Source: Halapricum hydrolyticum (GTDB taxonomy: Archaea; Halobacteriota; Halobacteria; Halobacteriales; Haloarculaceae). Taken from it: DNA of 64,000 nucleotides. Positions 54,738 to 64,000 of the stretch are shown here, in pieces; within the stretch, counting starts at the first letter, position 1; the number at the start of each line of letters is the position of its first letter. Position numbers and translations under genes: made by a program. The DNA is taken from NCBI RefSeq assembly GCF_025517535.1, contig NZ_JAOPKC010000014.1, forward strand, positions 4,017 to 68,016, written 5' to 3'. A model generated the notes under the pieces. It was not told where the DNA came from, made no database searches, and worked only from the letters and a program-made list of their open reading frames with translations.

Positions 54738-54787
54738 GCGGGAGTGGTACTCCCGCGCGTGTGACACTACGGAGCCGTTTCGGCTCC
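54738..54787. terminator. Two consecutive hairpins between purM and hflX
   Basis: GCGGGAG-TGGTA-CTCCCGC (54738-54756) and GGAGCCG-TTT-CGGCTCC (54771-54787) are perfect 7-bp stems in the 172-base gap. They may terminate or process the purM transcript or act in the hflX leader. No U-tract is evident. Confidence 0.4.
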
Positions 54788-54830
54788 ACGGACGCCTACG
54801 AGATCCAGCCGCATAAGCCTCTAGCGTCGT

Positions 54831-55814
54831 TTAATCCAGTTCGAGTCCGCGAATCGCGACGCGTTCCTCGCCGTCTTCGACGCGGCCGATGATCCGTGCG
54901 TCCTCGCTCTCGGCGACGATCGCTTCGGCGTCGTCTCGACCGAGCGCGGCGACGAACCCAGTCCCCATGTTGAACGTCCGGTACATCTCCTCGTCGTCGA
55001 CGTTACCCTCCGCCTGGACGAACTCGAAGACCGGCTGGGGCTGGAAGGGATCGTCGATCTCGTAGCGGTACGATCCCATCCGGGTGAGGTTCATCCAGCC
55101 GCCGCCAGTCACGTGTGCGGCAGCGTTGGCGTCGTGTTCGCGCAACGGATCGAGCACTTCGCTGTAGATGCGCGTGGGGGTGAGCAGTTCCTCGGCGATG
55201 GTGCGGTCGGGTTCGGGCGGGAACGGATCAGCGTAGTCGTGCTCGCGCGTGACGGCCTCGCGGGCCAGCGTCAACCCGTTGGAGTGGATCCCCGAGGAAG
55301 GCCAGCCGACGATCGCATCGCCCGGTTCGGCCTCACCGGGGAAGACGGCGTCTTTCGGCGCGAGCCCGGCACAGGTCCCGGCGATGTCCAGGCCCCTGAT
55401 CACGTCCGGCATGACTGCAGTCTCGCCGCCGACCAGCGCGACGCCCGCACGCTTTGCCCCCTCGCGAAGCCCCGCTCCGATCTCCTCGCTCGTCTCCTCG
55501 TCGGGCGTCTCGACGGCCAGATAATCGACGAACGCGACCGGCTCGACCCCCGTCGCGATCAGGTCGTTCGCGTTCATCGCCATGCAATCGATGCCGACCG
55601 TGGAGTAGTCGTCGACGGCTTCCGCGACCAGGAGTTTCGTCCCGACGCCGTCGGTTGCCAGTGCCAGGTACTGCTCGCCGATGTCGACAAGTCCGGCGTA
55701 GTCACCTTCGAACTCCCCGGCCGCACCGATGAGCGCCTCGGTCGCTGCCTCGCTGGCGTCGATGTCCACCCCGGCTTGCGCGTACGTGAGTTCCTCGCGA
55801 TCGTCCTCGCTCAT
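54831..55814 (-). CDS. purM: Phosphoribosylformylglycinamidine cyclo-ligase
   Basis: This 327-residue AIR synthetase closes the imidazole ring in purine synthesis using ATP. It has the conserved N-terminal TYAQAGVDIDAS (about 8-19), GVGTKLLVAEAVDDYSTVGIDCMAMNANDL (about 55-84) with ATP-binding residues, and C-terminal AHVTGGGWMNLTRM. The length is as usual for PurM. The ATG at 55814 gives MSEDDREELTYAQ. It is probably transcribed alone or weakly through to hflX. Confidence 0.94.
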   Translation of the reverse strand: MSEDDREELTYAQAGVDIDASEAATEALIGAAGEFEGDYAGLVDIGEQYLALATDGVGTKLLVAEAVDDYSTVGIDCMAMNANDLIATGVEPVAFVDYLAVETPDEETSEEIGAGLREGAKRAGVALVGGETAVMPDVIRGLDIAGTCAGLAPKDAVFPGEAEPGDAIVGWPSSGIHSNGLTLAREAVTREHDYADPFPPEPDRTIAEELLTPTRIYSEVLDPLREHDANAAAHVTGGGWMNLTRMGSYRYEIDDPFQPQPVFEFVQAEGNVDDEEMYRTFNMGTGFVAALGRDDAEAIVAESEDARIIGRVEDGEERVAIRGLELD

Positions 55815-56041
55815 GTCAGAGTGAGCGCCCGGGCCGGGCAAAAGCACACCGCTTCGTCGGGAACGCCGGTGAGGTCATACCGCCGGCTGTACACGACCAT
55901 ACGTGAAAATCGTCACGACAACCGTCGCCGTCCCCAAATCGTAGAAACCGATAACGTCGGCTCAATTTCCGATTGTCGCTTGCGACGGTGTCGTTTACGT
56001 TGCGTGAAAACGCCGTGAACAGTCCGAACGATTGGCGTGTC

Positions 56042-56046
56042 TTATA
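56042..56046 (+). promoter_or_regulatory. TATA box for the zinc-ribbon mini-gene
   Basis: TTATA is about 27 bases upstream of the ATG at 56071, consistent with a leaderless transcript. Confidence 0.5.
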
Positions 56047-56070
56047 CAGATAGCTGTGTTACCGTCGGGT

Positions 56071-56190
56071 ATGAGCGTGGCCCGAACGCGGTGTCCGAAC
56101 TGTGGGTTCGAGGTGCAGGAGGGGAAAGAGTGCTCGCTGTGTGGTGCGGATCTCGACAGTGGCGCGAACGGGCAGACGGGAGACGCCTGA
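56071..56190 (+). CDS. 39-residue zinc-ribbon protein
   Basis: The frame encodes MSVARTRCPNCGFEVQEGKE followed by CSLCGADLDSGANGQTGDA. Four cysteines in two CxxC pairs (C8, C11, C21, C24) form a minimal zinc ribbon with a flexible acidic tail. A TATA box lies 27 bases upstream. It is followed after 94 bases by the DnaJ-ferredoxin gene on the same strand. Small zinc fingers of this kind are frequent in haloarchaea; the role is unknown. Confidence 0.6.
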   Translation: MSVARTRCPNCGFEVQEGKECSLCGADLDSGANGQTGDA

Positions 56191-56284
56191 TCGATCCGCC
56201 TAGATCGGAAAGCACCCAGTCAGCACAATCAGCAGTTCTTGCGACCTGCCGAGTGGTTTTACCCGGTTGGCCCGTATCGGTTCT

Positions 56285-56971
56285 GTGACCTCGCCGTACG
56301 AGGTGCTCGGGGTCGACCCGGACGCAGACGAGGCGGAACTGCTCGAGGCGTACCGACAGCGAGTCAAAGAGACCCATCCGGACCAGGGTGGCAGTGCCGA
56401 ACAGTTTCAGGCCGTCAAAGATGCCTACGAGCAACTCCGCTCCGGCGAAGTCCCCGAGTGGGAGAGTACCGCGTCACCGGACGCACGCGAGCCCAGACAG
56501 ACGGGAAGGACGTCGCGCACGCCGACCAGTCCTCCGGAAACGGTCACTGTCGAGTACCTCGATTACGAGGTGCTCGACGACCACGGCTGGTCGATCGGCG
56601 ACGAGGATCTGTTCGAGCGCGCCCGTCGTGCCGATCTGGACCCCGAAGCACACGGACAGTTCTCGGTCAATCCGGGCGAGACACTCCTGGAAGCTGCCGA
56701 AGACAGCGGGTTCGCCTGGCCGTTCGCCTGTCGAGGAGGGGCCTGCACGAACTGCGCCGTCGCGATCGTCGACGGGGAGATGCCCCCGCCCGTCGGCCAC
56801 ATCCTCCCCGAGAAGTTGATCCGCCGGGGGATCCGGCTGTCGTGTCTGTCCGCGCCGATCACCGACGACGCAAAAGTCGTCTACAACGTCAAGCACATGC
56901 CGGACGTCGAGGAGTTTCTCTTGCCCGCGAGCCGCTTCGAGAAGACCTACTCGAGACAGCGAGATCGGTAG
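56285..56971 (+). CDS. DnaJ-domain / 2Fe-2S ferredoxin fusion
   Basis: This 228-residue protein has an N-terminal J domain (1-60) with MTSPYEVLGVDPDADEAELL and the essential HPD at 31-33. A Pro/Thr/Arg linker (about 61-85) leads to a plant-type halophilic ferredoxin (86-228). The [2Fe-2S] ligands are Cys149, Cys154, Cys157 and Cys187, and the domain carries the acidic insert typical of halobacterial ferredoxin (VEYLDYEVLDDHGW). The J domain could bring Hsp70 (DnaK) to a redox partner or assist cluster assembly. The GTG at 56285 is the start that opens the J domain correctly. Confidence 0.88.
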   Translation: MTSPYEVLGVDPDADEAELLEAYRQRVKETHPDQGGSAEQFQAVKDAYEQLRSGEVPEWESTASPDAREPRQTGRTSRTPTSPPETVTVEYLDYEVLDDHGWSIGDEDLFERARRADLDPEAHGQFSVNPGETLLEAAEDSGFAWPFACRGGACTNCAVAIVDGEMPPPVGHILPEKLIRRGIRLSCLSAPITDDAKVVYNVKHMPDVEEFLLPASRFEKTYSRQRDR

Positions 56972-57006
56972 CGTTATCCGACGCAATCAACTATGCCTGT
57001 GGCGGC

Positions 57007-58071
57007 ATGGACAACATTCGCACTGGACTCTCGTATGGCGACGCGCTGCTCGTCCCGCAGCGATCGCCGGTCGATAGTCGTAGCAACGTCGATCTCTCGA
57101 CGCAACTCACGCCTAGCATCGAACTGGAGACGCCGCTGCTGTCGGCACCGATGGACACCGTCACCGAAGCCGAGACGGCGATCGCACTGTCCCGCGCTGG
57201 CGGTTTCGGGACGATTCACCGCTTCATGAGGGTCGACGAGCAGGTCGAGGCCGTCGAACGGGTCGCCGACGCCGGCGAACGCTGCGGCGCGGCCGTCGGG
57301 ATCGCCGAAGACACGGTCTCCCGCGCTGAAGCCGTTCTCGACGCCGGTGCGTCGCTGGTGATGGTCGACGTCGCACACGGGCACCTCGAGCGGACGCTCG
57401 AAGCGGTCTCGGAACTGCGGGACGTGTTCCCCGACGCCGAGATCGTCGCGGGGAACGTGGCGACGAAACAGGGCGTTCGCGATCTGGCTGAAGCCGGTGC
57501 CGACGCCGTCAAGGTCGGGATCGGACCGGGCAGCCACTGCACGACCCGTCGAGTCGCCGGGGCTGGCGTCCCGCAGTTGACAGCTGTCGACGACTGTTCC
57601 GACGCTGCTGCGTCCCTCGACGTCTCGATCATCGCCGACGGTGGAATCCGCACGTCCGGCGACGCGGTGAAAGCCCTGATGGCCGGTGCCGACACGGTGA
57701 TGATGGGCAGTCTCTTCGCCGGTACCGAGGAAGCGCCGACCGAAATCGTCGAGGTCGACGGGACGCGGTACAAGCGCTCCCGTGGGATGGCGACGACCGC
57801 CGCCAACGAGAAGCGATCCGACAAAGAGACTGACGCAGCCGCACCCGACGCCGACGAAGGCGTCGAAGCGTTAACCGAGTACAAAGGCCAGCTGGTCGAC
57901 GTCGCCGGGGAGTTTGCTGCTGGAATACGGTCGGGTCTCTCTTACGTCGGTGGTCACACGATCGAGCAAGCGCGCGAACGGGCGGAGTTTATCCGGGTCG
58001 CCCCTGGCGCGAAAGACCGCGAGGGCGCTCACGGCGACCACGACTGGGAAACCGTCTCCGCCGACGACTAG
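57007..58071 (+). CDS. IMP dehydrogenase / GMP reductase family protein (no CBS domains)
   Basis: This 354-residue TIM-barrel enzyme has the catalytic cysteine loop VGIGPGSHCTTRRVAGAG (Cys178), the flavin/phosphate segment IIADGGIRTSGDAVKALMAGADTVMMGSLFAGTEEAP and the YKRSRGMATTAANEKRS flap region. CBS domains present in ordinary IMP dehydrogenase are missing, and the length fits GMP reductase, so recycling of GMP to IMP is the likelier role. The ATG at 57007 gives MDNIRTGLSYGDALLVPQRS. It starts 35 bases behind the DnaJ-ferredoxin gene and is probably cotranscribed. Confidence 0.85.
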   Translation: MDNIRTGLSYGDALLVPQRSPVDSRSNVDLSTQLTPSIELETPLLSAPMDTVTEAETAIALSRAGGFGTIHRFMRVDEQVEAVERVADAGERCGAAVGIAEDTVSRAEAVLDAGASLVMVDVAHGHLERTLEAVSELRDVFPDAEIVAGNVATKQGVRDLAEAGADAVKVGIGPGSHCTTRRVAGAGVPQLTAVDDCSDAAASLDVSIIADGGIRTSGDAVKALMAGADTVMMGSLFAGTEEAPTEIVEVDGTRYKRSRGMATTAANEKRSDKETDAAAPDADEGVEALTEYKGQLVDVAGEFAAGIRSGLSYVGGHTIEQARERAEFIRVAPGAKDREGAHGDHDWETVSADD

Positions 58072-58133
58072 CGTCGTCGGAATACCCCGATCGGTAGCCG
58101 TTCTGCCGTTGTATCGAGTGATAGCCGCCGCGA

Positions 58134-58364
58134 TCAGCGGCCGAGCGTTCGGAATCCGATGAGCTGGTAGGCGGGGCAGGTCTGCAGGTAGCCGGTGACG
58201 ACCAGTACCGCACCGATCAGCGCGAGCACGACCGGGCCAACGACCGTCCCGACAGTGCCCGACACGCCGCCGATCCCGGCGAACAGGGCGATAGCGACGG
58301 CGAGGAGGGCGATTCCCAGGACGATGCGTACGAGCCGATCGGCCGAACCAACGTTTTGATCCAT
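58134..58364 (-). CDS. DUF2892-type inner membrane protein
   Basis: This 76-residue protein has two membrane helices (about 10-32 and 38-60). It starts MDQNVGSADRLVRIVLGIAL and ends CPAYQLIGFRTLGR, the pattern of the DUF2892 (YgaP transmembrane) domain, including the N-terminal NVG-x-x-DR-x-R motif and the Cys-Pro near the end. In other organisms it is fused to rhodanese domains; here it stands alone. The role is unknown, possibly sulfur-related. Confidence 0.75.
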   Translation of the reverse strand: MDQNVGSADRLVRIVLGIALLAVAIALFAGIGGVSGTVGTVVGPVVLALIGAVLVVTGYLQTCPAYQLIGFRTLGR

Positions 58365-58522
58365 GTATGATGTATCACGTTCCAGGGGTAAAACTGTAGC
58401 GGCCGGCATACAGTCCGGGACGACGTCCGGGAGTGGCCTTTTCCCCTCACGGGAGAGTAAGGAACGCGCCATTGTTCAGTTTGATGGGATGACATAGCAG
58501 TCCGGAAATTGCTCCCGGGAAA

Positions 58523-58873
58523 GTGAATCCACTCGTCGGTTCTGAGGTGATATGCTCCGCTCGGAACGCTAATTCCTACACGAGCGATTGCCTGCCGGAC
58601 GGGTCAGAAACGGCTGCCGGAACGCTCACAGTCGACGTCCGCGTGACAGAGTCGGCGTTTTACGTCGCGGACAACGGAATCGGCATCCCCGACGAGCGAC
58701 GAAAGCGGCTGTTCGATCTCGAGTACGCTGACAGCGACGCGGGCTATGGCCTGTATATCGTCTCGACACTCGTCGAAGCCCATGGCTGGGACATCTCGGT
58801 CACTGACAGTGATTCGGGTGGTGCGAGATTCGAAATTAGTGGCGTCGAAACTCCCGGGACGGACTGTTCGTGA
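58523..58873 (+). pseudogene. Broken histidine kinase: C-terminal HATPase fragment
   Basis: About 115 codons. The last 75 match the end of haloarchaeal sensor kinases (FYVADNGIGIPDERRKRLFD, then DAGYGLYIVSTLVEAHGW and GGARFEI), similar to the intact kinase at 43851-44930. The sequence enters around a degenerate N-box (CSARNANSYTSD), with no H-box, sensor or dimerisation region, so it is a 5'-truncated relic. The stop lies inside an 18-base sequence that is repeated 27 bases later. Confidence 0.75.
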
Positions 58874-58899
58874 GTCTGTCTCGGGACGGACTGTTCGTG
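58855..58899 (+). repeat. 18-base direct repeat at the end of the kinase relic
   Basis: CGGGACGGACTGTTCGTG occurs at 58855-58872 and again at 58882-58899, a 27-base period across the stop codon of the relic and up to the end of rfcL. It looks like slippage or a footprint of the event that truncated the kinase gene. Confidence 0.8.
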
Positions 58900-58903
58900 G
58901 GAA

Positions 58904-60400
58904 CTACATGAAATCGGACAGCCCAGTCTGTCCGTCGTCCGCGTCCCCTTCCGTCTGCTGATCGTCGTTGTCGGTCTCCCCGTCCCGTTCCGACTCGGTC
59001 CGCTGGTCAGCCGAGTCGGCAGCGATCGACTGTTGACCGTCTGTCTCGTCCGGTCGGTCATCACTGACGTCCTCAGCAGCGTCTGTATCACTGCGGCTGG
59101 CGAACGCGTCGCCGCTGGCTTCGGCCGTCTCGTCGTCACGGAGTTGCTGGGCGTCCTCGACGATCGACTGGACCTTGTTCGTATCCTCGCCACTGCCGGT
59201 GATAAACGAGACGTGACTGGCGTCGAGATCGTAGGCGGCGGCCATCGCGATGGTCAACTCGCGGTTCTTGCAGTGGTGGGTCATTGTCGCCAGAAACGGC
59301 ATGATCTCCCGGCGGGCCGTCGAGATACTGGTCCCATTCCGGGTCGCGATCTGGCGAGCGATGTAATCGCGGGTCTTCCGGGTCCCCTTCGTGCGACCGA
59401 GTTTCGACCAGTACGAAGGCGGACCGTAGCGCGTCCAGCCGCCTTTCTGTCCACCGCGTGCGGCCGCGACGCCCGCAGTCATGTTGTCGCCGGCGTACTT
59501 CCAGAAGCTGTAGTTCTGGGTCGCGCGCACCCGTCCCAGCCACTGGTCTGCACGCGCGAGCGCGTCGTAAGCGCGAGCCAGTTCCGTGCCTTCGAAGTCC
59601 TTCGGGACGTTGTCCGCGATCCAGTTGATCAGATCGTCCGGCGTCTCGTCGACGTCGTAGGACGATTTGAGTGCGGTTTCGGCGTCCCCCTCTTTGATCA
59701 CCACGTCGAGGTACTCGAAGATCCCCTGTGTGGTATCGCGCTTGCCGGTGATTACGTCTTCGGCCGCGATCGAATCGCGACCCTCCGTCAGCGCCTGCAG
59801 ATCCTTGATCGCTCCGCGGAGGTCGCCGCTGTTCATCTCGGCGATCTGCTGGAGGGCATCGTCCTCGAACTCGATGTCCTCCTTGCGGCAGATGTCTCTG
59901 AGTACGGGCACGATCGAACGCGTGCTCACCTCGCGGAACTCGATCTCTCGGCAGGCGTTGCGCAGACCCTTGGACATCTCGTAGAAGTCGTTGGCAATGA
60001 GGATGACTGGCTGGTCGGCCTCCTTGACGAGGGAGGTGACTGCCCGGGTGCCGCCGCGGTCGGCGTTGCCGTGAATGTTGTCGGCCTCGTCCATGATGAC
60101 CAGCCGGCGACCCGACCCGCCCTGTGAGAGCGTGCCGGATCTGGCAGCCTCGCCGGCGACGCGTTCGATGACGTCCTTCGTGCGCGCGTCGCTGGCGTTG
60201 AGTTCGATCGTCGGCCAGCCCTTGTCGCTGGCCAGCGCGTGCGCGGCAGACGTCTTCCCGACCCCCGGAGAGCCGTGCAGAACGACCGCTTCGCGATGGT
60301 CGTCCCAGGTTTCGGCCCACTCCTCGAGAGCGTCTCGGGCTTTGTCGTTACCCCGGACCTCCGCAAGCGTCGTCGGGCGGTACTTCTCCGTCCAGTCCAT
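58904..60400 (-). CDS. rfcL: Replication factor C large subunit
   Basis: This 498-residue archaeal clamp-loader subunit has Walker A HGSPGVGKTSAAHALA (about 44-59), Walker B LVIMDEADNIHGN (about 101-113) and the sensor/SRC-type segment of RFC proteins. The C-terminal 100 residues are a very acidic low-complexity tail ending QTGLSDFM, which resembles a PCNA-interacting (PIP) box at the extreme C-terminus. The ATG at 60400 gives MDWTEKYRPTTLAEVRG, the conserved RFC start. It works with RfcS and PCNA in replication. Confidence 0.94.
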   Translation of the reverse strand: MDWTEKYRPTTLAEVRGNDKARDALEEWAETWDDHREAVVLHGSPGVGKTSAAHALASDKGWPTIELNASDARTKDVIERVAGEAARSGTLSQGGSGRRLVIMDEADNIHGNADRGGTRAVTSLVKEADQPVILIANDFYEMSKGLRNACREIEFREVSTRSIVPVLRDICRKEDIEFEDDALQQIAEMNSGDLRGAIKDLQALTEGRDSIAAEDVITGKRDTTQGIFEYLDVVIKEGDAETALKSSYDVDETPDDLINWIADNVPKDFEGTELARAYDALARADQWLGRVRATQNYSFWKYAGDNMTAGVAAARGGQKGGWTRYGPPSYWSKLGRTKGTRKTRDYIARQIATRNGTSISTARREIMPFLATMTHHCKNRELTIAMAAAYDLDASHVSFITGSGEDTNKVQSIVEDAQQLRDDETAEASGDAFASRSDTDAAEDVSDDRPDETDGQQSIAADSADQRTESERDGETDNDDQQTEGDADDGQTGLSDFM

Positions 60401-60933
60401 TAGACGGTGAAAGGCGGGTAACGGGGTTAGTGGTTTCGGAGCACTGTAGACGCCTTTCAAACTGAGCGCAGACCGGGTGACCGGGCCTCTCTGTACTCAT
60501 AGAGCAGAAAAAGTCAGATACAATACTATAAATTGCAGATGATGGTTATTTCACAGAGTCGTGGTCTCGCTTCGCACACGGCCATCCCCTTCGACGGGTT
60601 TTTGTATACCCCTCCCTTCGGATGGAATGCACACGGCAGGTGGCGGACGGCGGCCTCGGTCGCCACGCCACCGAGACTCTAGACGGGTTTTCTCCCGTCG
60701 ATGATGACGATGTGACAGGGGTGTTGCTCTGCAACACTCCGGATCGCCACAGTACCGCTGTGGCGATCAGCGAGAGATGAGGAAACCACACCTGCGGGTC
60801 ACACCGTACAGATGGATTCTGATGTGAGCCTTGACAGTTCGGTGATGTATCGTCGAATATCTCGTCGATCTATCACCAACTGACGGACAGAGACATAGCG
60901 TGTCTCCGCCAGCCCCTGATTGTTCAGGGGACC
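60401..60933 (+). promoter_or_regulatory. rRNA operon promoter and leader region
   Basis: About 530 bases with no gene. A haloarchaeal rrn-like promoter is seen around 60586-60632 (TTCGACGGGTTTTTGTATAC, then CTTCGGATG near the expected start). Another AT-rich TATACTA-type stretch is at about 60516-60530. The leader then contains perfect hairpins: GTGTTGC-TCT-GCAACAC (60721-60737), an 11-bp stem GATCGCCACAG/CTGTGGCGATC with loop TACCG (60742-60768), and CCCCTGA-TTGT-TCAGGGG (60913-60930) three bases before 16S. GACGGG/CCCGTC also pair near 60682-60699. These probably serve processing or antitermination. Confidence 0.65.
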
Positions 60934-62404
<1,471 letters not shown>

Positions 62405-62796
62405 AACGATCGGGACTGGGGCGTCGCCCTAGCCCACAAGCCCTGTCGCCTTCGGCGGCAGGTACTGGTGACAGACGACCACTGTGTCGTCCACCGGACT
62501 GTCGAGGCTCGCACCCCTCGCGAGAGGGAGACCGATAGCTCAGTGGTAGAGCACCACCTCGCGTGGTAGCCCCGGTTCGATTCCGGGTCGGTCACTCCCG
62601 CGGGCGATCGTCGCCCGCACCGACCGATGCACCAGCCCGCGGCAAGCGCGGCTGGGAAGGGTTGATGCACGCACCACCCACCTCGGGCGTGTATATGACA
62701 CCGCGTGTACGTGCAATCCAGACGTCAACTGGACCCGTTTCATCGTGGAACGTGTGTCCGACTATCCGGAGCTGGGCCTCGCCCAGCTTCGTATCG
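62405..62796 (+). other. 16S-23S internal transcribed spacer
   Basis: A spacer of about 390 bases carrying the defective tRNA-like gene (62530-62594). Perfect hairpins lie at 62600-62618 (GCGGGCGA-TCG-TCGCCCGC) and 62770-62788 (AGCTGGGC-CTC-GCCCAGCT), the latter just before 23S. These may be parts of the pre-rRNA processing stems. No intact tRNA-Ala is found. Confidence 0.7.
62530..62594 (+). pseudogene. tRNA-like gene in rRNA spacer, no usable anticodon
   Basis: The 65-base segment folds with acceptor GACCGA/TCGGTC plus A, D-arm GCTC-AGTGGTA-GAGC and T-arm CCCGG-TTCGATT-CCGGG. The middle arm is ACCAC-CTCGC-GTGGT, a 5-bp stem with a 5-base loop instead of seven. The acceptor is only 6 bp, and the total is about seven bases short of a tRNA. 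Haloarchaea normally have tRNA-Ala(TGC) here. It is either a decayed tRNA-Ala or a retained structural processing element. Confidence 0.7.
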
Positions 62797-64000
62797 AATG
62801 GCTACTGTGCCGTTCGGTGAATGGCTCGGCTCGAGCGCCGACGAAGGACGTGCCAAGCTGCGATAAGCCTGAGGGAGCCGCACGGAGGCGAAGAACTCAG
62901 GATCTCCTAATAGGAACTCCTCACCGCAATTGCTTCGCGCAATGGGGAACGCCGGGAACTGAAACATCTTAGTACCGGCAGGAAGAGAAAGCGAATGCGA
63001 TATCGTCAGTAACCGCGAGTGAACGCGATACAGTCCAAACCGAATCCTTCGGGATATGTGGTGTTTTGGGCTGACTCTCATCGTCTGACCGTCTGTTCGA
63101 AGTCTCCTGGAACGGAGCGTGATACAGGGTGACAACCCCGTAGAACAGACCGGTAAGACGTGCGTCAGTTCCTGAGTAGCGGGGGTTGGAAATCCCTCGT
63201 GAATTTGGCAGGCATCGTCTGCCAAGACTAAATACGACTCGAGACCGATAGCGAACAAGTAGCGTGAGCGAACGCTGAAAAGCACCCTCAGAAGGGAGGT
63301 GCAATAGGGCCTGAAATCGAGCGGCGATGGAGCGACGGGGCATACAAGGTCCCGTGACGAATGAGCCGGGTGCGAACCCGCAGTAAGACTCACGGGAAGC
63401 CGGTGTTCCGTCGTACGTTTTGAAAAACGAGCCAGGGAGTGTATCTACGAGGCGAGCTTAACCGGAGTATCCGGGGAAGCGCAGGGAAACCAACATGGCC
63501 GCAGAGTCGTGGACTTCGTCCACGCGCCCCAGGGCCGCCGTCTTCAAGGGCGGGGAGTCCCGTGGATACGACCCGAATCCGGACGATTTACTCCTGGACA
63601 GGGTGAAGCGTATCGAAAGATACGTGGAGGCCCGCTAGCGTTGGTGTCCTACAATACCCTCGCGTGATCTAGGAGTAGGGGTGAAAGGCCCATCGAGTTC
63701 GGCAACAGCTGGTTCCAACCGAAACATGTCGAAGCATGATCTCCACCGAGATAGTCCGTGAGGTAGAGCGACCGATTGCCGTGTCCGCCCTCGAGAGAGG
63801 TCGGCTCGGCTGTCAAACTCCGAACTTACGGACGTTGTGGACGTGGAGGTTCCGGTATGCGGGGTAAGCCTGTATACCAAAAGGGGAACAACCCAGCGTC
63901 AGGTTAAGGTCCCCAAGTGTGGATTAAGTGTAATCCTCTGAAGGTGGTCTCAAGCCCTAGACAGCCGGGAGGTGAGCTTAGAAGCAGCTACCCTCCAAGA
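62797..64000 (+). rRNA. 23S ribosomal RNA, 5' part (cut by window edge)
   Basis: Recognisable 23S sequence starts near 62797 (TGGCTACTGTGCC) and continues with GAAGGACGTGCCAAGCTGCG, typical of archaeal large-subunit rRNA, followed by later conserved blocks (GGTGAAAGGCCCATCG near 63680; GGTTAAGGTCCCCAAGTG near 63902). About 1200 of an expected 2900 bases are present. The exact 5' end is estimated by analogy with other haloarchaea. Confidence 0.95.

Noticed and set aside
54736..54816. 26-codon frame MREWYSRACDTTEPFRLHGR in the purM-hflX gap
   Set aside because: It coincides with two hairpins and has no start signal; structure explains the bases better than coding.

Overview
This window is chromosomal DNA from an extremely halophilic archaeon (class Halobacteria). 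The evidence is the high GC, the acidic proteins rich in Asp and Glu, Tat-type twin-arginine signals on exported proteins, many promoter-proximal (leaderless) starts, archaeal information genes (RfcL, Nmd3, L37Ae, RpoP, Pcc1, archaeal TruD, DUF373) and an archaeal 16S rRNA beginning ATTCCGGTTGATCCTGCCGG. From memory the 16S resembles the Haloarculaceae (Halorhabdus/Halapricum side); no comparison was run.

Layout. 1-776: end of an archaeal shikimate kinase overlapping a chorismate mutase. 777-1938: a small foreign island (VapBC toxin-antitoxin and an IS6 transposase stump) that ends in a second copy of the chorismate mutase 3' end. 2030-8123: mixed metabolic genes, then a divergent RNA ligase / RNA ligase partner pair. 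8239-13442: PIN-ATPase-KH protein, a two-domain CheC-like protein, a START-like protein and an EamA transporter. 13500-15735: HAD hydrolase and a TnpB-only IS200/IS605-type element with hairpin ends. 15868-19702: orphan solute-binding lipoprotein and malic enzyme-phosphotransacetylase fusion. 19862-24550: membrane genes, an ABC exporter operon whose ATPase is reduced to a 53-codon remnant, a three-way-junction element and a decayed IS5 element. 24861-27530: valS. 27867-30773: acidic-repeat secreted protein, then an AT-richer insert with a PQQ-propeller lipoprotein, bounded by a second copy of the azf 3' end. 30774-38649: azf, mptD, nmd3-taw2 and an XPD/DinG-type helicase. 38699-43811: pilin-like lipoprotein fusion, htpX, kptA and truD. 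43851-51398: PAS histidine kinase, the DUF2103-L37Ae-RpoP-Pcc1 cluster, a thiolase, tRNA-Arg, DUF373 and trpB. 51413-60400: halocyanin, idsA, hflX, purM, a DnaJ-ferredoxin fusion, a GMP-reductase-like gene and rfcL. 60401-64000: rRNA promoter and leader, complete 16S, a spacer with a defective tRNA-like gene, and the 5' part of 23S.

The most interesting signals are structural. Two unrelated accessory inserts each sit directly behind the stop codon of a housekeeping gene (chorismate mutase, azf), and each carries a diverged duplicate of that gene's 3' end on its far side. This suggests recurrent integration or exchange at gene 3' ends. A tRNA-Arg gene has a similar 3'-end remnant beside it. 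The rRNA spacer, where haloarchaea usually carry tRNA-Ala, holds a tRNA-like gene with no usable anticodon loop. Two compact branched elements (23726-23802 and 52092-52181) lie between genes and are not explained by any annotated feature.
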